Shown here piece by piece: positions 1 through 6,572 of a stretch of 12,949 nucleotides of DNA. Below the pieces are notes generated by a model that worked only from the letters and a program-made list of their open reading frames with translations, ran no database searches and was not told the origin of the DNA. Source of the stretch: an uncultured Desulfobacterales bacterium (GTDB taxonomy: Bacteria; Desulfobacterota; Desulfobacteria; Desulfobacterales; JAFDCJ01); assembly GCA_945787595.1 (NCBI GenBank), contig CALZJV010000194.1, positions 1 through 12,949 on the forward strand, in the 5' to 3' direction. How positions within the stretch are numbered: the stretch's first letter is position 1; the number at the start of each line of letters is the position of its first letter. A program made the translations under genes and the position numbers.

Positions 1-83
1 CATAATATAGACGTTTTTAAGGCTATACATCAATTGTTATATTGCTTCTATGCGGCAACGGGTCTTATATTCTCAAAAACAGC

Positions 84-332
84 TTAATTTAGCTGGCTGA
101 TCTCCCAATTGTTTTGAAGGTTTAACCAGAATTGAGGACTTCCTCACAAAGCCTTGGAAAGTTTCATTGTCATTTCGGCACTAATGCCTCTTTTTCCCCG
201 ACATACTTCATTAATTGTTTTGGGTAACACTCCTATATGTTTTGCCAGGCCTGATTGAGTAAGCCCTATCTCATCCAACTCATCCTGCAGCACTTCGCCA
301 GGATGTATTGGCGTAAAATGCAATTTATTCAT
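84..332 (-). pseudogene. higA: HigA-type antitoxin, interrupted by an in-frame TGA
   Basis: This is an XRE-family helix-turn-helix antitoxin of the HigA/VapI type, expected to bind the cognate toxin and autorepress its operon. The start MNKLHFTPIHPGEVL is the family's hallmark N-terminus (HPGE), and TQSGLAKHIGV followed by NEVCRGKRGIS is the helix-turn-helix. Translation stops at TGA (144-146) after 62 residues. The same frame then continues with the family's normal tail (GSPQFWLNLQNNWEISQLN) to a TAA at 84-86, which would give an 82-codon product. HigA proteins usually run to about 90-100 residues, with SPEFWLNLQ just after the HTH. A single substitution to TGA therefore seems to have removed the C-terminus. 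The HTH itself is complete, so the 62-residue peptide might still bind DNA. It lies 18 bp downstream of the toxin remnant. Confidence 0.8.
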
Positions 333-350
333 TTCATGTCTCCTTATCTT

Positions 351-584
351 TTAATGATAGTCGGTAATTTCGACATCCAATGCATTTTCATTTTCCCACT
401 TAAAACAAATACGGTATTGGTCATTTATTCTAATGATAGACTGACCTTTTCTATCGCCTTTCAATTTTTCGAAACGATTTCCCCGGATTTCTTGTAAATC
501 TTGCATGGAAGTCACAGCTCCTAAACGAGCTAATTTGATCTGTGCTCTGCGGTGTAATTCTTTTGGCAGAATTTTCAAAGCCAA
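351..584 (-). pseudogene. higB: HigB/RelE-type toxin, N-terminus missing
   Basis: This is a RelE/ParE-superfamily toxin of the HigB (plasmid maintenance killer) family, normally a ribosome-dependent mRNA endonuclease. The family core is clear: KLARLGAVTSMQDLQEI, then GNRFEKLKGDRKGQ, then SIRINDQYRICF-like and a VEITDYH end. HigB proteins are about 92 residues and begin with an IKSF.DK-type strand and helix. Here the open frame starts only at a TTG (582-584) after an in-frame TGA at 594-596, giving 77 residues. Nothing resembling the missing 15-20 residues is visible in any frame upstream. The gene is followed after 18 bp by the antitoxin remnant, in the usual higB-higA order. With the first beta strand lost, the toxin is probably inactive. 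An alternative is a real short variant using the TTG start. Confidence 0.7.
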
Positions 585-774
585 ATTCCTGTATCAGATT
601 CATGCTGCATCATCAGTGTTTGTTGCAAACATTCATGTAAAAAGCAGGACCTCATTTTACAAAAGCTTAATTTTTGATATTCAAGATACAACTTAAAAGG
701 CAATATTCCGCTTAAAGGTACATCGCTGATAGCTCCGGTTTCGGACAGATGATTTCGTTTCCCAATGAAGCTCA

Positions 775-796
775 CCGCAGCAGAGCTGCGAGGGAT
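775..796 (+). repeat. imperfect direct repeat copy 1, hairpin-forming
   Basis: The 22-bp unit matches 879-900 at 18 of 22 positions. It contains a perfect 6-bp stem CGCAGC/GCTGCG (776-781/785-790) around an AGA loop. The two copies are 104 bp apart and may be the ends of a small REP-like or non-autonomous element. Confidence 0.5.
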
Positions 797-876
797 CAAA
801 GGGGTTTAAAAGTCATTTTGTATTGGAAGGGGGCACGTCGTTTGCCCTCCCAAACTAATCCCTTCCTCGTTTTTCA

Positions 877-906
877 CCCCGCAGCAAAGCAGCGGGGAAT
901 TTTTGT
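877..906 (+). terminator. possible rho-independent terminator (plus strand)
   Basis: The stem CCCCGC/GCGGGG (877-882/892-897) is followed by AATTTTTG. The shape fits an intrinsic terminator reading on the plus strand. However, no plus-strand gene lies upstream, and the T-run is short. It may instead be part of the repeat element described at 775-900. Confidence 0.3.
879..900 (+). repeat. imperfect direct repeat copy 2, hairpin-forming
   Basis: This is the second copy of the unit at 775-796, matching 18 of 22 positions. It sits in the hairpin CCCCGC...GCGGGG (877-882/892-897). Confidence 0.5.
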
Positions 907-932
907 GATTAAATCCGGCTACTATGAATAAA

Positions 933-2244
933 TCAAAGGAAAAATTTGAAATAAGGCCTCCCCTTTGCCATACGTAAAAGCAGTATGCCCAACTCCATTG
1001 CATGAAAATCCCCCCACATACAGGATTCTCCACATGGCACTTTCTTCCCGGGAGGAATATAATCCCAACCATTGGGGCGGTGATATACAGCGTGCAAAAT
1101 TAAACCTTGATGATTCGGATCTGTTGACAGAGATTAAGCAGTTTCCCAGCCGAATCAGTCCCTGAGCTGCAATTGCAGCGGCCGAGCTATCCACCGGTTC
1201 ATGTTCATTAAAGGGATCAGCCGGATTATCAAGGTAATTGCCTAATCTTACAAGACCCGGTGCGCCCGTGTCCCAGTAAGGAATACCGTCCACAGGTGTG
1301 TTTTTAAGATAAAAATCTGCAACCGCTTCAGTAACTTCCATAAATCTTTTAATCACCGCAGCCTTTCCGTCATAGATTTCATTTGCAATCCCCTGAAATT
1401 CGTTTTCCTCAAGCGTTTCAATATATTCCAATAGTTCCGGATAACCTAAAAGTATCCATGCTAGCCCACGGGTCCAGGTTGAAAAGGGTGAATATCCCTG
1501 CTGGGTGCTGGGGCAGCGATATTGGCCACTTTTTATGTTAAAGATCGATTCGTGAACTACACGTCCTCGCAGGTCATAAGCATCTCTGCCATGGCCAAAA
1601 TATACGTTATATCTAGCCGTTGTTTCCGCATGTTGCAGCCCTCTTTCAAATAGATTGATTTTGCTATCCTGCTCGCCCATAAGAACCTGTCCAAGTTGAT
1701 GGCTTATTGCCAGAGATCTTATGGACCGAATGGTGTCTGAGAAAAGAGAATGGGGTCCGTTAAAAGAATAGATGTACCCCAACCCTTCAGGAAGCTGCGT
1801 CCAACGGGCTGCCTGAACAGCGCCCGAAATTTTCAGGGCCATTTCATAATAGCTTTTCTCCATTTCATTTTCCTGAATTTGATCTTCCAGCATCAGTCGC
1901 AAAAGATTCCCGTAAGTGCTGATATTGTTAAAACCGTGATCATGCACACCCGTATGACTGACATGAGGGCCCATATGCTTGAACGTGTTTTCCCTACCGT
2001 ATTCAAGAAAGCGTTTTTCCCCGGTTGCATCATGCTGTAAAATGGCACATCCGAACTGAAATCCCTGGGTCCATTCGGTCCATCCTCTTGAGGTATATTT
2101 TCCGTTTATCGTAAAAACAGGGGTGCCTTGTTCAGGGTTCCATTTTTTCTTTATCAGCCGGATCTTCTGGCCCGCATATTCAAAGAGATTTTCTAGTTTA
2201 GGGACAAGTGTTTGAGGCGTAATTTCAAAATTGATTTTAATCAT
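933..2244 (-). pseudogene. GH88/GH105-like unsaturated glycuronyl hydrolase, frameshifted near the 3' end
   Basis: This is an (alpha/alpha)6-barrel hydrolase of the GH88/GH105 type, which removes unsaturated uronic acid residues left by polysaccharide lyases. Asp102 (GVHDHGFN) and Asp170 (LFSDTIRS) fall where the family's two catalytic aspartates lie. Other family features are STWTRGLAW, DGIPYWDTGAPG and DSSAAAIAAQG. The first frame reads cleanly to about 1122-1140 and then turns into nonsense. The genuine C-terminus sits in another frame from 1121 down to a TGA at 933-935: DPNHQGLILHAVYHRPNGWD, then a CGESCMWGD motif and an RMAKG tail. A net frameshift separates the two parts. The helix normally expected between QGLIRLG and DPNHQG looks too short, suggesting a small deletion. 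The start has AGGGGA about 6 nt upstream, and a promoter candidate lies at 2328-2357. No signal peptide is seen, so the enzyme would be cytoplasmic. Confidence 0.78.
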
Positions 2245-2327
2245 GCCTGTTCCCCTGGATTATAACCGCCGGAGATTAAGCCGGCCATTCATTAATAATC
2301 GAACCTGTCGAATAAGGAAGATACCGG

Positions 2328-2357
2328 TTTATATCCTATTCATCCGCAGAGGGTCAA
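2328..2357 (-). promoter_or_regulatory. sigma70-like promoter for the glycuronyl hydrolase gene
   Basis: Read on the minus strand, TTGACC (2352-2357) is separated by 18 bp from TATAAA (2328-2333). Both boxes are near consensus. The implied transcript starts about 75 nt upstream of the hydrolase ATG at 2242-2244. Confidence 0.45.
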
Positions 2358-2446
2358 ACCCAATGTTATAATTACGCTTTAAAGGTTGCTTAAATGACCG
2401 GAAAAATGTATTTGGAACATGAAACCCGCTCTTATTCTTATGTCTG

Positions 2447-2516
2447 ATTTGTCTAAAGCCTTTTGTTAACATACAAATAAACGTTTTATTTCATGGATAG
2501 AAATATTTAGACAAAT
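2447..2516 (+). promoter_or_regulatory. 11-bp inverted repeat bracketing the promoter region of the VOC gene
   Basis: A perfect inverted repeat, ATTTGTCTAAA (2447-2457) and TTTAGACAAAT (2506-2516), has 48 bp between its arms. A weak promoter candidate, TTGTTA (2463-2468) with 16 bp to TTTATT (2485-2490), lies between the arms, and the ribosome binding site of the VOC gene overlaps and follows the second arm. This geometry suits a two-site operator. The role is inferred. Confidence 0.4.
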
Positions 2517-2530
2517 AAGGAGACCTTACG

Positions 2531-2917
2531 ATGCAAACGTACCGTGTTGATCATTTACATCTCATTAGCCCCAACATCGAAGAAACCAAAGACTGGTATT
2601 GCAGTGTTTTCGGCGGAAAGGTAACCTTTGAAGGAAATTTTAAGGGAAATAAGGTTTATTACGTTGAAGTGAATGGATTTAATATTATTCTCATAGAAAA
2701 AATGCCCGATGAAAAGCCGCTGGCAGCGACTATCCAAACTAGAGAAGGTCTGGATCATTTCGGATTTGCCATTGATGATATGGATGTCGTTGCCGAAGAA
2801 CTCAAAAGTAAAGGGGTAAAGTTCGTGGTTGAACCGATGCAAGTGAGACCGGGTTTGCGAATTGCTTATGTGGAGGCACCTGATAAAGTACGCATTGAGC
2901 TGAGCGAACGGAAATAA
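2531..2917 (+). CDS. VOC/glyoxalase-fold protein
   Basis: This is a 128-residue vicinal-oxygen-chelate protein, a metal-dependent fold used by glyoxalase I, extradiol dioxygenases and methylmalonyl-CoA epimerase. It has two beta-alpha-beta-beta-beta modules (about residues 5-57 and 72-126). Candidate metal ligands are His8 (VDHLHL), Glu56 (IILIEK), His76 (GLDHFGF) and Glu123 (RIELSE). They match the His-Glu-His-Glu pattern and spacing of glyoxalase I closely. The exact substrate cannot be read from the sequence: a lactoylglutathione-lyase-like or CoA-epimerase-like role is possible. The ATG is preceded by TAAGGAGA (2516-2523) at 7 nt, a strong ribosome binding site. The gene is intact and 94 bp upstream of the epimerase pseudogene in the same direction, so the two may once have been cotranscribed. 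Confidence 0.85.
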   Translation: MQTYRVDHLHLISPNIEETKDWYCSVFGGKVTFEGNFKGNKVYYVEVNGFNIILIEKMPDEKPLAATIQTREGLDHFGFAIDDMDVVAEELKSKGVKFVVEPMQVRPGLRIAYVEAPDKVRIELSERK

Positions 2918-3011
2918 ATCCACTAAAGTATCGCAACAACCAATTTGTTTTTTAGGATTGATGCTTTCTGATCCCAAGTCGATCAGCACTCGAATCCAAG
3001 GAGAGACAGTC

Positions 3012-3909
3012 ATGAATGTACTTATATTGGGTGGAACCGGAGTCATCAGCCGGGCAATCGTTAACCTTCTGCTCGAAAAAGAGCACACAGTAACTGTTTT
3101 CAACAGGGGGAATCGACGATGCACGGTCAACGGTTGCGGCGTTCAAAGACAACACAGATCAAATCGTTATCTGTTCGAGTGTTGCGGCCTATCGACGACC
3201 CTATAATAGTGTGCCAACGGTGGAATCCGCGGAATCCCTCTGCGATGACCCCACATTTACCTATGCCTTTGACAAGGCACAGGTTGAAAGGTATCTCGAA
3301 GAAGAGGTTCGTTCGCAACAACTCCCGATCACGATCATCCGCCCCTCGCTTACTTACGGACCAGGTGCGGCCAACATTGGAGTTTTACGACAGAATTTCG
3401 GGATTGTCGACCGAATAAGAAAACAAAAACCTCTGGTAATGTTCGGGGATGGTAGCACACCTTGGAGTTTTACTTTCGCCTCGGATCTTGCCAAAGCATT
3501 TGTCGGGGTGCTCGGCAATTCACAATCTCATGGCCAGGCCTATCATGCCTGCAGTGAGCAGAGATGTCGCTGGGAAGACCTATACCTGGAATTTGGCAAA
3601 GTTGTGGGCATGGAACCGCGTATCGTTCACATCCCTTCTGAACTGCTCTGCCTAGCAAACCCCGATTTGTTTAGCCATCTCTATTTTGAAAAAACCTTCT
3701 CCGGTCTGTTCGACAATTTAAAAATTAGAGGTGTGGTCCCAGATTTTAGATGCGACATGTCGTTGCATGACGGGATAAAAATGATGGTTGATTGGTTTGA
3801 ACAGCAAGCAAATCAGGTCGATGCTGAAAAGGATGCCATGGAAGACCGTCTGGTTGAACTTCACGCTGGGTGGAAAAGCCAGATGCAAGAGTTTTCAGCA
3901 GGCACTTGA
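3012..3909 (+). pseudogene. NAD-dependent epimerase/dehydratase (extended SDR), frameshifted with internal deletion
   Basis: This encodes an extended short-chain dehydrogenase/reductase family protein with a Rossmann fold for NAD(P). The N-terminal part (from the ATG at 3012, with AAGGAGAG 6 nt upstream) reads MNVLILGGTGVISRAIVNLL with the glycine-rich nucleotide loop, and continues to FNRGN. The sequence then shifts to the next frame at about 3108-3120. From there it reads DDARSTVAAFKD, an IVICSSVAAY strand with the catalytic Ser region, and TYAFDKAQ with the YxxxK catalytic pair. It continues to the normal SDR C-terminus (WSFTFASDLAKAF) and stops at 3909. In related proteins several tens of residues, including the end of the nucleotide-binding half, separate FNRGN from this point, so a deletion with a net frameshift is likely. 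A GTG at 3211 could start a 232-residue fragment, but it would lack the cofactor loop. Confidence 0.75.
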
Positions 3910-4166
3910 TACCTGATTTGCTTCGGGAGGCATTTGAGCGGACAGATTGGAAAATGGTGGAAACAAAATCAGAATTCTGACGGAAAACCCCGCTGAGTAT
4001 TATGGATTCTGATCGATTGATCATGCAGGTCCCCGGGCTCTTGGTTACTGTCTTCCACCACTTGATAGGCCCAAACAAAATGACGAGACAATTGACCAAT
4101 TGAAACAAGAAAAATTATGGCCAGAAGGGCAAATTTCTGCAGCAACAAATTATAACTTACACTGTA
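3910..4166. other. intergenic region with short palindromes
   Basis: No gene is evident. It holds a perfect 12-bp palindrome TCAGAATTCTGA (3969-3980), the inverted repeat TGATC-GATT-GATCA (4010-4023) and two CAATTG units (4089-4094, 4097-4102). These may be regulator sites for the downstream CoA genes. TATAAC at 4151-4156 resembles a -10 box, but no good -35 box accompanies it. Confidence 0.35.
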
Positions 4167-5009
4167 ATGGGGTGCGTTGTGGAAAAAAACGATGCTTCTG
4201 CATATCAGTATGTTAAATATGAAATTAGGGACAAGGTGGCATTTGTAACCATTAACCGGCCGGAAGTACTTAACGCATTGCATCCCCCGGCACACCTTGA
4301 GTTGGAAAAAATATGGCACCAGTTCATCAAGGACGATAACTTGTGTCTAGCCGTTCTAACCGGAGCCGGTGATCGCGCCTTTTGTGCCGGAACAGATTTA
4401 AAGTATAGAAGTACGAAAGCGGATCAAGAACAGCTCAGTACAGTGGCGGCTAAATCCGGTCATATTTTAGATTATTGCTGGAAGCCTATCATTGCGGCGG
4501 TCAACGGCTTTGCCGTTGGCGGTGGTTTAGAGCTGGCGCTGCACTGCGACATCATCATCGCTTCTGAAAACGCCAAATTCGGATTTCCTGAACCCAGACG
4601 TGGCTTACTGGCTGATGAGGGCGGCGTTGTCAAAATTCTTCGCAGGGTTCCCTACCATCTGGCAATGGGAACGATTCTATCAGGTAGGATTTTTAACGCT
4701 AATGAGGCCTATCGCATCGGTTTGGTCAACGAAATTGCATCGCAAGAAGGACTAATGAAGGCAGTTTCGCACTGGATTGACGACCTTCTGCAATGTTCGC
4801 CTTTGGCCATTCAAGCGGCGAAACAGGTTGCCAAGACCTCCCTTGATCTTGATCAAGATACGGCCTTAAACCGCATGGATACTTTGGACAGGGTAACAGC
4901 ACTGAGACTATCTGAAGATTATGTTGAAGGGCCACGCGCTTTTGCAGAAAAAAGAGAACCGGTCTGGACCGGAAAGCTAAGGAGAGAGCATTTTGGAAGA
5001 AAGATTTGA
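4167..5009 (+). CDS. enoyl-CoA hydratase/isomerase family protein
   Basis: This is a 280-residue crotonase-fold protein expected to hydrate or dehydrate a 2-enoyl-CoA in the cytoplasm. The CoA/oxyanion-hole segments are FCAGTDLKY (about 72-80) and NGFAVGGGLELALHCD (113-128). Glu122 and Glu142 (FPEPRRG) are 20 residues apart, as are the two catalytic glutamates of mitochondrial enoyl-CoA hydratase, so hydratase activity is plausible rather than isomerase only. The pairing with a family III CoA-transferase recalls caiD-caiB of carnitine metabolism, but the substrate is not known. The start is uncertain: ATG 4167 has no clear ribosome binding site, and GTG 4179, with GGGGTG just upstream, is an alternative that would shorten the protein by 4 residues. 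The 3' end overlaps the next gene by 17 bp, implying translational coupling. Confidence 0.9.
   Translation: MGCVVEKNDASAYQYVKYEIRDKVAFVTINRPEVLNALHPPAHLELEKIWHQFIKDDNLCLAVLTGAGDRAFCAGTDLKYRSTKADQEQLSTVAAKSGHILDYCWKPIIAAVNGFAVGGGLELALHCDIIIASENAKFGFPEPRRGLLADEGGVVKILRRVPYHLAMGTILSGRIFNANEAYRIGLVNEIASQEGLMKAVSHWIDDLLQCSPLAIQAAKQVAKTSLDLDQDTALNRMDTLDRVTALRLSEDYVEGPRAFAEKREPVWTGKLRREHFGRKI
4979..4995 (+). promoter_or_regulatory. ribosome binding site that sets a TTG start
   Basis: AAGGAGAG (4979-4986) lies 6 nt before TTG (4993-4995), inside the end of the hydratase gene. No ATG or GTG nearby fits the CoA-transferase N-terminus as well, so TTG is the likely start. The same AAGGAGAG motif precedes the epimerase pseudogene. 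Confidence 0.7.
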
Positions 5010-6195
5010 GATTTTAGAAGGCATTAAAATCATAGATTTTAGTCATGTATTCCAGGGTCCCATGTGCACCCAGTTGTTGGGCGATTTCGGGTCGGATATC
5101 ATTAAGATAGAACGCCCGGGATCAGGTGACTGGAGTAGAAGTTGGGGCCCGTTTATTAATGATGTCAGCTTACCCTTCTTGAGCCTCAATCGAAACAAGC
5201 GCAGTCTCGCAATCAATCTGAAAAATGATGCCGCCAAAGAAGTGTTATCTAGACTGATTCAGACAGCCGACGTGTTGGTTCACAATTTTCGACCCGGGAT
5301 TATGGATAAACTGGGTCTGGGCTACGAAAGGTTAAAAGCTTCAAACCCCGGATTAATCTATGTTTATTCAGGCGGATGGGGCGATAAGGGCCCATATGTC
5401 GATAGCGCCCGTGGTGGGCATGATCTGATGGCGCGGGCAAGCACGGGGTTATTTGAACCGATCGGCCAGGACAACCTGCCGGTTCCTGCAGGCATATCAG
5501 CCGATTACCCTGCAGGTCTGATCATCGGTTGGGGAATTCTGTTGGCGTTATTGGCCCGCAATAAAACTGGCTACGGTCAGTACGTTTCGACCGATCTTTT
5601 TAGTGTCGCCTTCCATGCCAGCACTTGGAAATCGGCCGAGCGGTTGAATCGCGATAAAATAGACAAACAGGGGACACTGGCAATCATTGAAAGTGTTATT
5701 CAGCCATCTTTCAAAACAAAGGATGGATATATTGAAATATCCCCTGTTTTTTCAGATAATGCATTGCGTGATTTATCCGTCGCGATGGGGCTTGGCGATT
5801 TGTCCCAGGACAAGAGATTCGGCACGATTGAAAAACAGATGGCAAATCGATCCGAATTAAATGCCATTCTTGCAGATCACTTTCTTGAGTTGACAACCCA
5901 AGATTGGATCTCAAGGTTAGAGCCGCTTGGCATATTGTGCACAAAAATCAACAGCTATGAAGAGGCCGCTGAAGACCCCCAGCTCAGGGTCAACGAAATG
6001 ATTCTTGAAACCGTGCACCCGCGTGCTGGCGCCATAAACGTTCTGGGAACGCCGCTTCGTATCCAAAACTATGATCGCCGCTCTCGAAAAAACGCACCAC
6101 CGGAACTGGGTGAACATAATCACGAAATTCTACGGGAACTGGGTTACACAAACCAAGAGATCCAGGAATTTGAACAACTGGGTGTTTTTGGTTAA
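4993..6195 (+). CDS. CaiB/BaiF-type (family III) CoA-transferase
   Basis: This is a 400-residue family III CoA-transferase, which moves CoA between carboxylic acids in the cytoplasm through an aspartyl-CoA anhydride intermediate. The N-terminus (GIKIIDFSHVFQGPMCTQLL) carries the family's CoA-binding start, followed by LGDFGSDIIKIE, LNRNKRSLAINLK and a VLVHNFRPGIMDKLGLGY block. Asp171 in AGISADYPAG corresponds to the catalytic aspartate (Asp169 in formyl-CoA transferase). The domain continues with KTGYGQYVSTDLF and closes with the interlocking C-terminal part ending GYTNQEIQEFEQLGVFG. The length is typical and there are no breaks. It is translated from a TTG start and overlaps the hydratase gene, so the two products probably act in one pathway: activation of an acid, then enoyl-CoA hydration or dehydration. 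Acceptor and donor acids are unknown. Confidence 0.92.
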   Translation: MEERFEILEGIKIIDFSHVFQGPMCTQLLGDFGSDIIKIERPGSGDWSRSWGPFINDVSLPFLSLNRNKRSLAINLKNDAAKEVLSRLIQTADVLVHNFRPGIMDKLGLGYERLKASNPGLIYVYSGGWGDKGPYVDSARGGHDLMARASTGLFEPIGQDNLPVPAGISADYPAGLIIGWGILLALLARNKTGYGQYVSTDLFSVAFHASTWKSAERLNRDKIDKQGTLAIIESVIQPSFKTKDGYIEISPVFSDNALRDLSVAMGLGDLSQDKRFGTIEKQMANRSELNAILADHFLELTTQDWISRLEPLGILCTKINSYEEAAEDPQLRVNEMILETVHPRAGAINVLGTPLRIQNYDRRSRKNAPPELGEHNHEILRELGYTNQEIQEFEQLGVFG

Positions 6196-6372
6196 AATTC
6201 ATTTTGACTTTACTAAAAACATCATTTATTGAATAGACTGAGATGAAGGTCAAAACTTGGACCGGGCGCTCGATTGATCCACAGGTTTCACGCCGATCAC
6301 GGACCGTTATTTATCGCTACCAAGACTGCGCAATTGTATCGATATTTTGATCTGACAAACGAATCCTTAAAG

Positions 6373-6390
6373 GACAGCTTTTTTGCTGTC
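6373..6390 (+). repeat. hairpin with T6 loop after the CoA-transferase gene
   Basis: Perfect 6-bp arms GACAGC (6373-6378) and GCTGTC (6385-6390) flank six T residues. It lies 178 bp after the CoA-transferase stop and has no T-tail on either strand, so it is not a clear intrinsic terminator. Confidence 0.4.
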
Positions 6391-6408
6391 ATCGAAGGGC
6401 ATTAAAGG

Positions 6409-6461
6409 CTAAGTCCATCGATTCGTAAATACGATGACGTATTTACTCACTCAGGACTTAG
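6409..6461 (+). promoter_or_regulatory. nested perfect inverted repeats upstream of the TRAP operon
   Basis: The outer arms CTAAGTCC (6409-6416) and GGACTTAG (6454-6461) enclose the inner arms GTAAATACG (6425-6433) and CGTATTTAC (6438-6446), which leave a 4-nt ATGA loop. All arms are perfect. In DNA this could be two concentric operator palindromes. In RNA it would fold as one interrupted stem-loop. It lies just upstream of the promoter candidate for the TRAP operon, so a regulatory role is likely but inferred. Confidence 0.5.
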
Positions 6462-6485
6462 TGCTGAGTAAGCAATTTTATCGTA

Positions 6486-6513
6486 TTGGACAATAATTAT
6501 ATGTCACTGTAAT
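6486..6513 (+). promoter_or_regulatory. sigma70-like promoter candidate for the TRAP operon
   Basis: TTGGAC (6486-6491) with a 16-bp spacer to TGTAAT (6508-6513) lies 59 bp before the start of the solute-binding protein gene. The match is moderate. Confidence 0.3.
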
Positions 6514-6572
6514 TGCGAATCGAAGCACTAAGGTACATACAATCACCGCTAACCAAACAATAAGGAGGGCTT

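Larger units (their letters stand above)
585..932. other. non-coding stretch with hairpins and a 22-bp imperfect repeat
   Basis: No convincing gene is present between the toxin remnant and the hydrolase pseudogene. The short open frames here match no family I recognise. The stretch holds three hairpins (776-790, 831-847, 877-897), described separately, and a T-run after the last one. The sequence upstream of 700 is AT-rich and otherwise unremarkable. Confidence 0.5.
6196..6572. other. 377-bp intergenic region with nested inverted repeats
   Basis: No gene is seen. The region separates the CoA gene pair from the TRAP operon. It carries an 11-bp palindrome TCCTTAAAGGA (6364-6374), a hairpin GACAGC-T6-GCTGTC (6373-6390), the nested inverted repeat at 6409-6461, and a promoter candidate at 6486-6513. 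Confidence 0.5.

Noticed and set aside
144..146. TGA in the antitoxin read as selenocysteine
   Set aside because: The family has a non-Cys residue here (usually Gly or similar), and no selenoprotein of this type is known. A nonsense mutation beside a damaged toxin is simpler.
575..799. 74-residue minus-strand open frame upstream of the toxin remnant
   Set aside because: It matches no family I recognise, does not supply the missing toxin N-terminus, and runs through the hairpin repeat.
2555..3130. 191-residue minus-strand open frame
   Set aside because: It lies opposite the well-supported VOC gene and the start of the epimerase gene and has no recognisable motif.
3969..4319. 116-residue minus-strand open frame before the hydratase
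   Set aside because: It has no family features and half of it is antisense to the hydratase gene.
6400..6480. nested hairpin considered as a tRNA or known riboswitch
   Set aside because: There is no cloverleaf, no T-loop GTTCRA motif and no riboswitch core that I recognise.
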